Shown here: positions 52,753-62,673 of the stretch, piece by piece
How positions within the stretch are numbered: position 1 is the stretch's first letter
How the letters are laid out: each line of letters starts with the position of its first letter
Position numbers and translations under genes: made by a program
The notes under the pieces: model-generated
Told to the model about the DNA's origin: nothing
What the model saw: only the letters and a program-made list of their open reading frames with translations
Database searches by the model: none
Assembly (NCBI GenBank): GCA_002706765.1
Contig: PAJV01000066.1
Span: forward strand, 62,001-126,000
DNA from: Gimesia sp.
Lineage (GTDB): Bacteria > Planctomycetota > Planctomycetia > Planctomycetales > Planctomycetaceae
Reading direction: 5' to 3'
Length of the DNA: 64,000 nt

Positions 52753-55718
52753 TAATCCTTCTGTTTCAGCCCTTCGACGAGTTCGTTGATTTCCATGTCG
52801 TTGAGACGAATGGCGGTTTTTTCCAGCATGCCGCGGAAGTGCTCACGGTCACTAGAGGAACTGGGGAAGCCGATGTTTTCGCCTGCTTCAGTGGTGGAAG
52901 TAACCATGGCCTTGCCGTCCTTATCTAAGATAGCCCACCAGGGAATACCGCCCTGCGCCCCGCCGCGCATTTTCTCCATGATTTTGTACGCACCAGTCCA
53001 GCGGTAATCCATCTTGACCCAGATATAGTCGCGTTCCGAGAGTTTGCGTTCCCCGTCCAGGTAGAGGGAAAGTCGTCGGCAGGGCCCGCACCAGGTCGCC
53101 GTTGCCTGTACGATCACACGTTTGTTCTGTTCCTTCGCCTGTTTGAGAGCGGCGTCCAGCAGTTCGCGGGCGTCGAGTTTTGGAACCTGGTTTGTCTCCA
53201 GAAACTTGAGCAGTTTTTTCTGACTTACTTTTCCATCGGTGGACAGAGCGGCTAAATCAGCGTGAGCGCGTTGCTTTCCACTGGTGTCAGTGACGTACAG
53301 TTCCAAACCAGCGGAATCAAAGTTCAGTTTGATGCCCATTGCCTCGGCGAGTGCCTGGGCGGCTGTGCGTTTACTCTCTGTCGTATCGACGGGGATTACC
53401 AGGTAGGAATCGAGCTTTGAGCTGATTTCGTCGTCTTCAAAGCGGAGGGCCAACAGTTCCCTGATCGCCTTCGATTCTGGCTCGCCGAACAGGATCAGGG
53501 GGTACTGCATTGTCAGCCCACCGATTTTTCTGTCATAGGTAAATCGTTCGAGAGGCGTTTTCTTCAAAACGAATGCTGCCGCGATACGTTCTTCAAGTGT
53601 GGGTGGTTGATAAGGTGGTTCGACTTCCACCCGTCCCAGGTCCAGCGGATGGCTGTCTTTGAGCGTGATCTTTTTGACGGGCTGCCAGGTGATACGATCG
53701 GGCTGATCCTCGGGGCGATTGACCAAAGTGATGTGATATTCCGGCCCCACAACGAGGTGTTCGAGTTCAAAATGACCCGATTCATCAGAGAATGTCGTGC
53801 CTCCATATTGAGTCTGAAAGGGAGCGTTGTCATCGCCGATATGCACATGGACGCCGTAGCGGATTTCTCTGTTTTTGAAGGGTTTTCCGGTCTCCTTGTC
53901 GATCAGCTGTCCCCGGACCGTTGCCAGGGACTGAAGGAGAATCGTGACGGTTTCCACATCGGGACCGATCTCGACCACGCCCGCCAGTTGTTTGTCTTGA
54001 CTGTGCGCATAGAGCACTGTTTTGTGTAATTCGCGTTCGACTTTGAACTTCCCGGACGGGTCTGTCATGGCCGTTAAACTGATCGGGGCATTCTGGTTGC
54101 GATAGGTTCCCGAGACTTTTACATTTGCCAGCGGTTGAGGAGGATCTCCCGTGACCACTGTGCCGGTCAGAAATCCTTCCTGGGGGCGAACCATGTGAAA
54201 ATTGACTTCCTTCTGGTCTCCCTGCCCGATTGTAAAAGTCTGGTCTTCAGTCTGTGAAGGACCGCGCACCGTGTAGTCTCCCGCCCCGACAAACAGCTCG
54301 TAAGCCCCATTCTTATCTGTCGTGCGCCTATACATGATTGTTGGTTGCGCGCTGAAAGTACGGGCTCCAGGCGAGGGTCGCTGATTCTCCTTGAGTTTGA
54401 CTGAGCCATGACCACGCAGGAAGATGTAGATCTGTTGCCCTGCCACCGGTTTCTGCTGTGGCCCCATCGTCACGCGACCATGGAGCCGCGTGGCGGGAAC
54501 GAACTGGAAATCCAGGTCGGTGACCGGATGATGCGGCAAGACCGCGAAGCAGGTGTGTGGTACGGAAGCCTGAGTCTGGTCCCCTGCGACCACCAGGTAA
54601 ACCATGTACGGCCAGGCTTTGATGGTATAGCGTCCGTTGGCGTCCGTTGTGACAGTTTCACGAAAAGAATCGATCTGATACCCGACTCCGGCTGCGGTAA
54701 CCGTAATCCCTTTGGCAGGAGATCCGTTGGAAAGACGAACCTGCCCTGAGATCGGGACCAGTTGTTCGAGTTCCATGGTCAACACACCATTGTCAGTCGC
54801 AGGGTTGTAAGTCGCTCTAGTTTTCGAATAGTCGTCCATGCGAGGCCAGACGACAAATTGCTGTTTCTGCCAGTGGGGAATCCATTTGAAAACCGCGATC
54901 CCCTCAGTATCGGTTGTCTGTTCTAACAGATCACTGCCATAGAACAGGGAACTCAGATTGAACTCTCCGGGCTCCCCCGGTTTAGTCAGGTACCAGGGAT
55001 AAACCTTGATGCCCGCCAGTGCCTGGCCTTCCGGCGACTGGACTTTGACCTTGAGTGGCGTCGCACCATCGAGTTTGAGCCGAACCGGATGATCGGGCAA
55101 CGCGGGCGGTTTTGTGAGTTGATCGACGTGCTGTCCCCGCTCCAGTGTAAAAGCGCGGTAGTCGGCACCATGACCGTCGCTGAACGCACCGACGAATTTG
55201 ATCTCGACATCGTGCGGCACCTGAAAAACAATCTTACCTTGTTCATCCGTGGTCCCGATTCCCCAGGCATGATTGAGATCCATGATGCCTGCAGAGGCGG
55301 CTGCGATCGGCTTGTCGTTTTGATCCACCACTTCCAGTTCGACCAACTGCGGTGGTTGCACTTGCAGCTTGATTTTCTGCAGTGAGGCATCAGCTGTGAG
55401 ATTCTCCCAGGGAAGTAGTTGCTGTGCCATCAGCGACTCGGCCGTGACTACCTTCAGAGTTTGACCACTTAAGCGTGACGCTTTGGCCGTCAATGCGAAC
55501 GTTCCCTGACGGTCCGTATGTGTGGCAATCCGATCCCGGCCGAGTTGGTAATAATCGACGTAGACCTTCGCATCCGCCACTGGCTGGTCCTGTTCATCGA
55601 CGACAGTGCCCTGCATGGTCAGCTGTTGTTCGTCTGCCGGATCGGCCGCGCGAAGTGAAACACAAGGTAGCAATGCTGCCAGCAGGAAGAGACAGCCGAT
55701 CGATTGGGAATATTTCAT
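52752..55718 (-). CDS. Exported multi-domain protein with C-terminal thioredoxin domain, paralogue 1
   Basis: A 988-residue exported protein. Signal peptide (1-24, SLRAAD), then a series of carboxypeptidase-regulatory-like beta-sandwiches: QGTVVDEQDQPVADAKVYVDY, VAAGKS-like variants, GRVTMGPQQKPVAGQQIYIF, GTVVTGDPPQPLANVKVSGTY and GQLIDKETGKPFKNREIRYG, about six or seven in all. A region with LLDAALKQAKEQNKRVI leads to the thioredoxin domain with WCGPC (C877), then the conserved GGIPWWAILDKDGK. The enzyme is probably a thiol oxidoreductase at the envelope, perhaps acting on proteins bound by the beta-sandwiches. It is the last of three tandem paralogues transcribed from the minus strand. No ribosome binding site is evident. 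Confidence 0.82.
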   Translation of the reverse strand: MKYSQSIGCLFLLAALLPCVSLRAADPADEQQLTMQGTVVDEQDQPVADAKVYVDYYQLGRDRIATHTDRQGTFALTAKASRLSGQTLKVVTAESLMAQQLLPWENLTADASLQKIKLQVQPPQLVELEVVDQNDKPIAAASAGIMDLNHAWGIGTTDEQGKIVFQVPHDVEIKFVGAFSDGHGADYRAFTLERGQHVDQLTKPPALPDHPVRLKLDGATPLKVKVQSPEGQALAGIKVYPWYLTKPGEPGEFNLSSLFYGSDLLEQTTDTEGIAVFKWIPHWQKQQFVVWPRMDDYSKTRATYNPATDNGVLTMELEQLVPISGQVRLSNGSPAKGITVTAAGVGYQIDSFRETVTTDANGRYTIKAWPYMVYLVVAGDQTQASVPHTCFAVLPHHPVTDLDFQFVPATRLHGRVTMGPQQKPVAGQQIYIFLRGHGSVKLKENQRPSPGARTFSAQPTIMYRRTTDKNGAYELFVGAGDYTVRGPSQTEDQTFTIGQGDQKEVNFHMVRPQEGFLTGTVVTGDPPQPLANVKVSGTYRNQNAPISLTAMTDPSGKFKVERELHKTVLYAHSQDKQLAGVVEIGPDVETVTILLQSLATVRGQLIDKETGKPFKNREIRYGVHVHIGDDNAPFQTQYGGTTFSDESGHFELEHLVVGPEYHITLVNRPEDQPDRITWQPVKKITLKDSHPLDLGRVEVEPPYQPPTLEERIAAAFVLKKTPLERFTYDRKIGGLTMQYPLILFGEPESKAIRELLALRFEDDEISSKLDSYLVIPVDTTESKRTAAQALAEAMGIKLNFDSAGLELYVTDTSGKQRAHADLAALSTDGKVSQKKLLKFLETNQVPKLDARELLDAALKQAKEQNKRVIVQATATWCGPCRRLSLYLDGERKLSERDYIWVKMDYRWTGAYKIMEKMRGGAQGGIPWWAILDKDGKAMVTSTTEAGENIGFPSSSSDREHFRGMLEKTAIRLNDMEINELVEGLKQKD

Positions 55719-55808
55719 GAGAGCCGGGCTTTCTGTGAAGAACGTCGTGCATCAACAATGAGTTGCGGGGAGACTATACAGGCTCGCTCCGACTCGCCAT
55801 TAACCATA
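55719..55808. repeat. Duplicated spacer, copy A
   Basis: The spacer between paralogues 52752 and 55809 reads almost base for base like that at 58794-58888 (shared stretches include GAACGTCGTGC, AATGAGTTGC and CGACTCGCCATTAACCAT). It marks one edge of the duplication unit. Confidence 0.8.
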
Positions 55809-58793
55809 TCAGTCCTGTTTCTGTTTTAAGGCTTCGACCAGTTCGTTAACGTCCATGGGTGTCAGACGAATGGCTGTTTGTTTCAGCATACCGCGGACGT
55901 GTTCGCGACCGGCGTGACTGCCGGGAAAGCCGACGTTATTCCCTTCGTCTTTGTCATTGTTACTGGTGACGAGGACACGGCCGTCAGAGTCCAGAATCGC
56001 CCACCAGGGGATGCCACCCGGGGCACTATCGCGCAATTTGTCCATGATCTTGCGAGTGCCGGTCCAGCGGTGATCGAGCTTGATCCAGATGTAATCACGT
56101 TCCCAAAGTTTGCGTTCCTGGTCCAGGAAGAGGGAAAGTCGTCGGCAGGGACCACACCAGGTCGCGGTCTCCTGGACGATCACACGTTTGTTCTGTTCCT
56201 TTGCCTGTTTGAGAGCAGCATCCAGCATTTCGCGGGCGTCGAGGACGGGGTACTGGTTGTCCTTAAGGAATTTAAACAGTTTGTCTTTGCTGACTTTGCC
56301 GTCGGTGGACAGATCGGCGAAGTTGATTTCTGACTCATGTTCTCCTTTTACATCCAAAATGAATATGCCCGGCGCTGGAGGATCGGAATCGAGGCCCAGA
56401 TTTCTTTCGATCTCCCTGGCTTTTTCAGACAGGGGCTCACCGCTTTCAGCATCGCAGGCTAACAGTTGGAAGGATGACATCAGAGCGCGGATGTCCTCGT
56501 CTTTATATCGCAGAGTCATGAATTGCCGTATGACATCGGACGTGCGATCGCCGTACAGGATCAGCAGATACTGGCTTGAGAGGCGCGCTATTTTTTCAGC
56601 GCGTGCGGAATGCTCTTCTGGCGTACCCTTAATTTTATAGGCAGCGGCAATACGGTCTTCAATCGTGGGTGGCGTGTAGGGCTCTCGAGGGCGCGGGGCT
56701 TCGACCCGGCCCAGATTCACAGGCTGGCTGGACCTGGGAGTGAAGGTTTCGATATTGCGCGAACTCACCCGACCCGACTCATCTTTTGGTCGATTGACCA
56801 GATCGATGGCGTACTGCTGTCCCACAACCAGATGGGGAAGACTAAAGTGCCCCGTCTGATCTGAGAATGTAGTTCCACCAAATTTGAGGCCGAATGCGGA
56901 ATTCTTGTGATCACTCCAATGCACTTTCACTCCGTATTTGATTTCACGCTGTTGTGCGGGTTTATCGGTGGCAGCATCTATCAATTGTCCCCGGGCAGAT
57001 CCCACTGGCTGAAGCGGAATCCTGACCGTTTTATCATCGGGACCGATCTCAACTATGCCGGCCTGTTTCTGATCCTGGCTGCGTGCATAGAGCACGGTGC
57101 GATGCCGTTTGCGTTCGACTTTGAATCTGCCAGCCTGGTCTGTCTGGCACCGCATGTCGCCGCCAGCCCTGCTTGCTCGATAGACTCCAGTGATTTCCGC
57201 ATCCGAGATCGATTGAGGCGGATCGCCGGTTACCACGGTACCTGACAGGATGCCTTTCTCCGGTCGATCGGGGAGAAAGTTGAATTCGCGTTCGCGTTCC
57301 CCATGGACTTCAAATTCTCGGGTGTCGCTCTGTGTGGGGCCGCGGATATCGAATCTGCCATCGCCGACAAACAGTTCATATTTCCCATTTTCGTCTGTCT
57401 TTGTGCTATGCACCGTGAGGGGTCTGACCCAGTTGATCCTGATTGACAGGTCGCCATCCGCCCGCTTTCCCAGCTTCTCATTGATGCTTTTACCATATTG
57501 ATAGATCTCGATCCGCTGGCCTTTGACTGGTTCATGCTGTGAGCCCACTGCCACTCGTCCGAAGATGCGGGTGGCAGGACGGAGCTTGAAATCCAGATTC
57601 TGAATCGGCATTCCTGGTTTGAGAACAAAACCGGTGTGGGGAGTGGAGCTCCACTTTCTGTTGTTGACCACGATGAGGTAGACCCGACCGGGAGCGGCCT
57701 TGATGGTATAACGGCCCGACTCATCAGTCAGTGATGTTGCGCGAAACGAGTCCACCTGTTCTTTTGCACCTGCAGCGGAGATGGAAATTCTGCTGGCGGG
57801 CGAACCATCGGGAAGTGTCACCTTCCCTGAGAGGGGAACCAGTTTCTCCAGAATCATTTTCAGAGTACCGTCCCCCGTCTGGGGATCATAGATTCCCTGT
57901 AGATCTACATGATCCTGATCCTGGGGCCAGAAGGTGATCCCTGTTTTTTGCCAGTGAGGAATCCAGGCAAAGTCCACTGTCCCGGTTTCATCGGTTGTCT
58001 GTCGCACGAGTCGAGCAAGGTACGACAGATTCAGCCTCTGCGGCTGATCCGCCTTCCTCAGGATCCAGGGATAGACCTTCACAGCGGCAAGCGGAGAGCC
58101 ATCGCTCTCCTGGATCTGCACTTTGACGGGTCGGGCACCATCGAGAATTAATGGAATCGGATGATCGGGCAGTTCAGGAGGTCTGGCCTTTTTGTCGCCT
58201 GCGAAACCGCGGGGCAGGACATACGCTTTATAGTCTGCGCCGAACCCATCCTGCATCGCGAAGACGTATTCAATTTTTATATTCTGCGGCACGTAATAGA
58301 CGATCTGTCCTTTCTCATTTGTCTTGCGATCGCCCCAGAGTCTGTAGCCGCTCAGGATCCCGGTCTGGGCGTCAGGCACCGGTTCCCCGGTGCCATCAAC
58401 AACGTGCAGCTCGATACGCTGAACCGCTTCCAGTTGTAGACGGAGTTCGTAACTCTCGTGATCCGGATCGAGATTACGTCGTCGAATGTATGAGCGCGCG
58501 TACTTATCTTCCGAATCGGTGAGTGCCTCGATATTTTGCCCGTGCAGATTCAGTTTTGAAGTGCGAAAGGTAAACCGGCCCTGTGCATCAGTTCGGGTTT
58601 TGATCACTGCCTGATCCGGGGCTTTCCCTTCGATGGCAACCTTCACGTCAGCAACCGGTTTGTCCTGCTCATCGACGACGGTGCCCTGGATGGTCAGCTG
58701 TTGTTCGTCTGCCGATTCGGCTGCGCAGAGTGCATCAGGAGTCAGCAATGCTGCCAGCAGAAAGAGATAACAGATCAATCTGGAATATTTCAT
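55809..58793 (-). CDS. Exported multi-domain protein with C-terminal thioredoxin domain, paralogue 2
   Basis: A 994-residue paralogue. ATG 58793 is chosen to match the start of paralogue 1 (MKYSRLICYLFLLAALL); a frame open to 58880 runs into the duplicated spacer. The layout is signal peptide, beta-sandwich series (QGTVVDEQDKPVADVKVAIEG, GKVTLPDGSPASRISISAAG, GRVAVGSQHEPVKGQRIEI, GTVVTGDPPQSISDAEITG), AAYKIKGTPEEHSARAEKI, then LLDAALKQAKEQNKRVIVQE and WCGPC (C880). The thioredoxin region has DSAPGGIPWWAILDSDGRV, different from its two neighbours. The tail RLTPMDVNELVEALKQKQD is identical to paralogue 3. Confidence 0.82.
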   Translation of the reverse strand: MKYSRLICYLFLLAALLTPDALCAAESADEQQLTIQGTVVDEQDKPVADVKVAIEGKAPDQAVIKTRTDAQGRFTFRTSKLNLHGQNIEALTDSEDKYARSYIRRRNLDPDHESYELRLQLEAVQRIELHVVDGTGEPVPDAQTGILSGYRLWGDRKTNEKGQIVYYVPQNIKIEYVFAMQDGFGADYKAYVLPRGFAGDKKARPPELPDHPIPLILDGARPVKVQIQESDGSPLAAVKVYPWILRKADQPQRLNLSYLARLVRQTTDETGTVDFAWIPHWQKTGITFWPQDQDHVDLQGIYDPQTGDGTLKMILEKLVPLSGKVTLPDGSPASRISISAAGAKEQVDSFRATSLTDESGRYTIKAAPGRVYLIVVNNRKWSSTPHTGFVLKPGMPIQNLDFKLRPATRIFGRVAVGSQHEPVKGQRIEIYQYGKSINEKLGKRADGDLSIRINWVRPLTVHSTKTDENGKYELFVGDGRFDIRGPTQSDTREFEVHGEREREFNFLPDRPEKGILSGTVVTGDPPQSISDAEITGVYRASRAGGDMRCQTDQAGRFKVERKRHRTVLYARSQDQKQAGIVEIGPDDKTVRIPLQPVGSARGQLIDAATDKPAQQREIKYGVKVHWSDHKNSAFGLKFGGTTFSDQTGHFSLPHLVVGQQYAIDLVNRPKDESGRVSSRNIETFTPRSSQPVNLGRVEAPRPREPYTPPTIEDRIAAAYKIKGTPEEHSARAEKIARLSSQYLLILYGDRTSDVIRQFMTLRYKDEDIRALMSSFQLLACDAESGEPLSEKAREIERNLGLDSDPPAPGIFILDVKGEHESEINFADLSTDGKVSKDKLFKFLKDNQYPVLDAREMLDAALKQAKEQNKRVIVQETATWCGPCRRLSLFLDQERKLWERDYIWIKLDHRWTGTRKIMDKLRDSAPGGIPWWAILDSDGRVLVTSNNDKDEGNNVGFPGSHAGREHVRGMLKQTAIRLTPMDVNELVEALKQKQD

Positions 58794-58888
58794 GAGAGCC
58801 ATGCTTTCTGTGAGGAACGTCGTGCTTCGATAATGAGTTGCAGGGAGACTACACAGGCTCATCCCTGCCCGACTCGCCATTAACCATG
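58794..58888. repeat. Duplicated spacer, copy B
   Basis: Near-identical to 55719-55808, with small differences such as a five-base length change (CATCCCTGCC). It lies between paralogues 55809 and 58889. Confidence 0.8.
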
Positions 58889-61800
58889 TCAGTCCTGTTT
58901 CTGTTTTAAGGCTTCGACAAGTTCGTTAACGTCCATGGGGGTCAGGCGGATGGCGGTTTTTTCCAGCATGTTGCGAAAGTGGACGCGGCCACTAGAGGAA
59001 CTGGGGAAACCGATGTTTTCCCCTTCTTCATCGTTGGAAGTAACGAGAACTTTACCGTCCTTGTCTAAAATAGCCCACCACGGAATGCCGCCCTGCGCCC
59101 CGCCGCGCATCGTTTTCATGATCTCGTCGGCACCGGTCCAGCGATGGTCCATTTTGATCCAGATGTAATCGCGCTGCCACTGTTCGCGTTCCCGGTCAAG
59201 AAACTGGGAGAGCAAGCGACAGGGGCCACACCAGGTCGCCGTTTCCTGGACGATCACCCGTTTGTTCTGTTCTTTTGCCTGCTTGAGGGCGGTATCCAGC
59301 AGTTCGCGCGCGTCTTTTGGGGGAATCTGATTGGCCTTGAGGAACTTGATCAATGGCTGTTTATTGACAGAGCCACTCTTAGAGAGCGCCGCGAGGTCAG
59401 CATGAGCGCGCTGTTTTCCGGTAGTGTCCAGAACAAACAGATCCAGGGCGCCCTCTTTTGGATTCGAGTCCAGGTTTAACTGTTCCGCCAGTGCCTGGGC
59501 AGCCTTGCGTTTGTCTCCGGAACTGTCGATGGCCATGATCAGGAAGGAGGGCAACTCCTTCCGCACGTCGCTGTCCTGATAGCGGAATGCCATCAGTTCC
59601 CGCACGGCATCAGATTTCGGATCGCCGAAGAGGATCGTGGGATACTGGACCGTCAGACGGGCGATCTGCTGTGCTTTGGAGAACCGTTCCAGCGGAGTTC
59701 CTTTCACGGCAAACGCGGCTGCGATGCGTTCATCGATGGTGGGCGGGACATAAGGCTTAGAAGGGCGCGGGGCTTCCACCTGTCCCAGTTCCACCTGCTG
59801 GTTGTTTTCCGGCGTGAATTCCTTGACATTGCGCCAGGAGAGACGACCCGGTTTGCCTTTTTCAGGCCGGTTAACGAGAGAGAGGCCGTACTCCAGACCC
59901 ACGACCAGATTTTTCAGTTCAAAGTGCCCCGATTTATCGGTAAACGCGGTCCCGCCAAAGCTGGTGCGCCAGGGGGCGTTGTCATCGCCAATGTGCACTT
60001 TTACGCCATACCTGAGTTCCCGATTATTGACGGGGGCCTCGGTAACTTCATCGATCAACTGTCCCCGGGCAGAGCCGAAAGGTTGAATGGGAATGGTGAC
60101 GGTTTTTGTATCGGGACCAATCTCCACGACCCCCGCCATTTTTTTGTCCTTGCTTTCGGCGTAAAGCACCACAGGATGGAGCTGGCGTTCGGCCTTGAAT
60201 CGTCCGTCTTGACTGGTTGTGGCCCCTAAATCGCCAACGGAAAGCGATTTGCGATAGATGCCTGTAATCTGCGCTTCTGCAACAGGCTGGGGAGGATCTC
60301 CCGTGACCACGGAGCCTGTTAAGATTCCTGTCTCTGGTCGATCCGCGTGGAAATCGATTTCCTTTTCAGTTTCATTGGTGATTTCAAATTTTTGTGACGG
60401 CGTCTGGGAGGGACCGCGAATTGAATAGGTGCCTGGCCCAAGAAAGAGTTCATAGTTACCCTGCTCGTCTGTCTGAGCTTGAAATACCAATTGCGGTTGT
60501 ACCCAGCGATTGCTGTGGGTTGGATTCGGCAGTTTGAAATCCTTCTGATTATGTGCATCCTGGCCTCTGATAAAAGCCATGATCCGTTGGTCGGCGACAG
60601 GCTCATTTTGTGAACCGACGGTCACACGACCGTGAATGCGTGTTGCAGGCTGAAGTTTGAAATCCAGGTTTTGAATCGGCGTGCCAGGCCAGACGGCAAA
60701 GCCGGTGTGGGGCGCAGCGCGCCATTTCTCATTTCCGGCAATCATCAGGTAAACCTGATTGGGTTCCGCGTTGAACAAATAGCGTCCCTGGTCGTCTGTC
60801 TGAACTGTTTTATGAAAGGAATCGAACTGATAGCCAGCCCCGTCCGCGGCAACCGGAATTCCTTTAGCGGGTGAACCATCGGGCAGGGTGACTTTGCCGG
60901 ACACAGGAACGAGTTTTTCGAGTTTCATCGTCAGCCTGCCCTGGTCCTTTTGCGGATCATACATGCTACGCTGATGCTCGTATTCCTGATTACGAGGCCA
61001 GATGGTGAGGGCTGTTTTTTGCCAGTGAGGAATCCAGCCAAAGCTGGCTGTTCCCGATTCGTCCGTTTGGGCTTGAACCAGGCTATAGAAGTAAGAAAGA
61101 TTCAGATCGCGGGGCTCACCTTCTTTTTTGAGATACCAGGGTGCGACATTGAACCCGGTCAGCGGTGAGCCGTCGGCATCTTCGACTTTGACCTTCAGCG
61201 GCTGCGTTCCGTCGAGAGTCAGGCGAATGGGATGCTCGGGTACAGCAGGAGGCTTAACCAGTTGATCACCGACCTGCTCGCGTGAGAGTGTAAAGGCTCT
61301 AAAGTCTGCACCATGCCCGTCGCTGATTGCGAACACGTATTGAACTTTCACATCGTGAGGCACGTGATAGACGACCTGGCCTTTCTCATTCGTCGTTTCG
61401 GTTCCCCAGATACGGTAATCACCCATGATGCCTGTTTTTGCGTTTGCGACTGGTTTGCCTGCGCCGTCAACCGCGTGCAATTCCACGCGCTGCGCAGGCT
61501 GTAACTGCAATCGTAATTTATCCAGAGGCAGATCTTCATTCTTGATGACCCAGGGGAGTGGGTGCTGCGCCATTTGCCGTGGTGAATCTTTCACAGCCTG
61601 GATCGCCTGATGCCGTGCACTTTGAACTGGTACACGTAATGTGAATCGTCCCACCTGATCGGTTTTGGTTTCGACCCGATTCTGTTCCGGATGCTGCCAT
61701 TCGACAAACACCTTCACACCTTGCGCCGGTTGGTCCTGCTCATCAACGACGATGCCCTGGAGGGTGATCTGTTCTTTTTGATCTGGCTCATCGGCACGTC

Positions 61801-61924
61801 CATTTTTTGTAACAGCGAACGTACTCAGTACCAACAGGCTGAAACACAAGTAATCAAAATACTTGCGGGTATATTTCCACTCGCGGACAGACGGATGAAT
61901 TGATCTGGCTTGTTGCTGGTTCAT
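58889..61924 (-). CDS. Exported multi-domain protein with C-terminal thioredoxin domain, paralogue 3
   Basis: A 1011-residue paralogue and first gene of the array. The N-terminus differs from the other two (MNQQQARSIHPSVREWKYTR, then a hydrophobic segment FDYLCFSLLVLSTFAV), giving a long signal with a basic lead. Then QGIVVDEQDQPAQGVKVFVEW and the same sandwich series, ending ELLDTALKQAKEQNKRVIVQE and WCGPC (C899). A middle region shared with the others (MAIDSSGDKRKAAQALAEQLNL) resembles a helical linker. A good promoter lies at 62075-62103. Envelope thiol chemistry is inferred from the thioredoxin motif and export signal. Confidence 0.83.
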   Translation of the reverse strand: MNQQQARSIHPSVREWKYTRKYFDYLCFSLLVLSTFAVTKNGRADEPDQKEQITLQGIVVDEQDQPAQGVKVFVEWQHPEQNRVETKTDQVGRFTLRVPVQSARHQAIQAVKDSPRQMAQHPLPWVIKNEDLPLDKLRLQLQPAQRVELHAVDGAGKPVANAKTGIMGDYRIWGTETTNEKGQVVYHVPHDVKVQYVFAISDGHGADFRAFTLSREQVGDQLVKPPAVPEHPIRLTLDGTQPLKVKVEDADGSPLTGFNVAPWYLKKEGEPRDLNLSYFYSLVQAQTDESGTASFGWIPHWQKTALTIWPRNQEYEHQRSMYDPQKDQGRLTMKLEKLVPVSGKVTLPDGSPAKGIPVAADGAGYQFDSFHKTVQTDDQGRYLFNAEPNQVYLMIAGNEKWRAAPHTGFAVWPGTPIQNLDFKLQPATRIHGRVTVGSQNEPVADQRIMAFIRGQDAHNQKDFKLPNPTHSNRWVQPQLVFQAQTDEQGNYELFLGPGTYSIRGPSQTPSQKFEITNETEKEIDFHADRPETGILTGSVVTGDPPQPVAEAQITGIYRKSLSVGDLGATTSQDGRFKAERQLHPVVLYAESKDKKMAGVVEIGPDTKTVTIPIQPFGSARGQLIDEVTEAPVNNRELRYGVKVHIGDDNAPWRTSFGGTAFTDKSGHFELKNLVVGLEYGLSLVNRPEKGKPGRLSWRNVKEFTPENNQQVELGQVEAPRPSKPYVPPTIDERIAAAFAVKGTPLERFSKAQQIARLTVQYPTILFGDPKSDAVRELMAFRYQDSDVRKELPSFLIMAIDSSGDKRKAAQALAEQLNLDSNPKEGALDLFVLDTTGKQRAHADLAALSKSGSVNKQPLIKFLKANQIPPKDARELLDTALKQAKEQNKRVIVQETATWCGPCRLLSQFLDREREQWQRDYIWIKMDHRWTGADEIMKTMRGGAQGGIPWWAILDKDGKVLVTSNDEEGENIGFPSSSSGRVHFRNMLEKTAIRLTPMDVNELVEALKQKQD

Positions 61925-62074
61925 GGAATCTGCGCTTTCGAGAGAAATGAAGAGTGTTTCTCAGATGACGGACTCCAGGCGTGCCTTGTCCTGGGAGAAA
62001 TGTTTGCCGAGAGGAATGAGCTGTATCGGGATGTGATTTAAAATACTTCCCGCTGTTCATCTCCAGCACTGTTG

Positions 62075-62103
62075 ATCATATCGAATACAATACAGGGGTT
62101 CAA
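62075..62103 (-). promoter_or_regulatory. Promoter for the thioredoxin-tailed paralogue array
   Basis: On the minus strand TTGAAC (62098-62103) and TATGAT (62075-62080) are exactly 17 bases apart. Transcription would start near 62068, giving a leader of about 144 bases before ATG 61924. Confidence 0.6.
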
Positions 62104-62585
62104 TAATTTTCTGGTTCGGAACGGGAATTCGTGCTGCAGTGAGAAAAACCAGCACGGTTTTCTGGAAGAGTTGATCTTACCAAAATGAGGATTTCGATGA
62201 CTGGTTCTATCGGTTTCCTGCCTGGTTTGCTCAGAGGGAGAGAGCCACGGACGTTTTCCGGTTTAGCGCGGGATTGTCGTGCCTTTATCTCATGCAGAGC
62301 GCGAACAGGCGTGGATATGGAGGCAATGTGGTGCAAAACAGGTCGTCTTAACACACTGCAAAGAGGCCCATTCTGGAAAAACGCTCTGAAACCAGGGTTT
62401 TTTGTAGTGCTCTTTTTCACAGGGAGAGGGGAAGTGTTCCGTCTTTATTTCACCCCACGCGCGCGACGCATATCACGAAGTTTCGCGAGGGGCGCGGGCG
62501 TGTCAAGATAAACAGTCAGAACCGGTGGCGGTCGGTCAGCAGTGAAAGGGGATCAGTGAGAAAGGAGCGGGTGAGCAGAGCGCAT

Positions 62586-62623
62586 AAAAAAACAGAGCCA
62601 CCCTTTGATCAGAGGTGGCTCTG
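62586..62623 (-). terminator. Rho-independent terminator for the 62674 gene
   Basis: On the minus strand CAGAGCCACC (pairing positions 62614-62623) and GGTGGCTCTG (62593-62602) form a ten-base stem with an 11-base loop, followed by a run of seven T (62586-62592). Confidence 0.85.
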
Positions 62624-62673
62624 CCAGATTACCAATCGTTTTTACGAAACGATCTTATCGAGGAGTAGTCGAA

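Larger units (their letters stand above)
52752..61924 (-). repeat. Tandem array of three thioredoxin-tailed paralogues
   Basis: Three genes of 988, 994 and 1011 codons in the same orientation with spacers of 90 and 95 bases. The two spacers are nearly identical to each other. Signal peptides and first domains of the first two paralogues (downstream order 52752 and 55809) match closely; the third (58889) differs there. The last 20 residues of 55809 and 58889 match, whereas around the thioredoxin domain 52752 and 58889 are more alike (both GGAQGGIPWWAILDKDGK and ENIGFPSSSS). This mosaic is what unequal crossover or gene conversion would leave. Confidence 0.8.
61925..62673 (-). other. 749-base intergenic region
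   Basis: No convincing gene. It contains the promoter of the thioredoxin-tailed array (62075-62103) with a leader of about 144 bases, and the terminator of the next minus-strand gene (62586-62623). Open frames at 62185-62511 (plus) and 62100-62420 (minus) lie in opposite strands of the same bases, lack a ribosome binding site and show Arg-rich, irregular composition. Confidence 0.55.

Noticed and set aside
62100-62511. Overlapping open frames on both strands (62100-62420 minus, 62185-62511 plus) in the 749-base gap
   Set aside because: They cover the same bases in opposite directions, lack ribosome binding sites, and show Arg-rich composition with no domain pattern.
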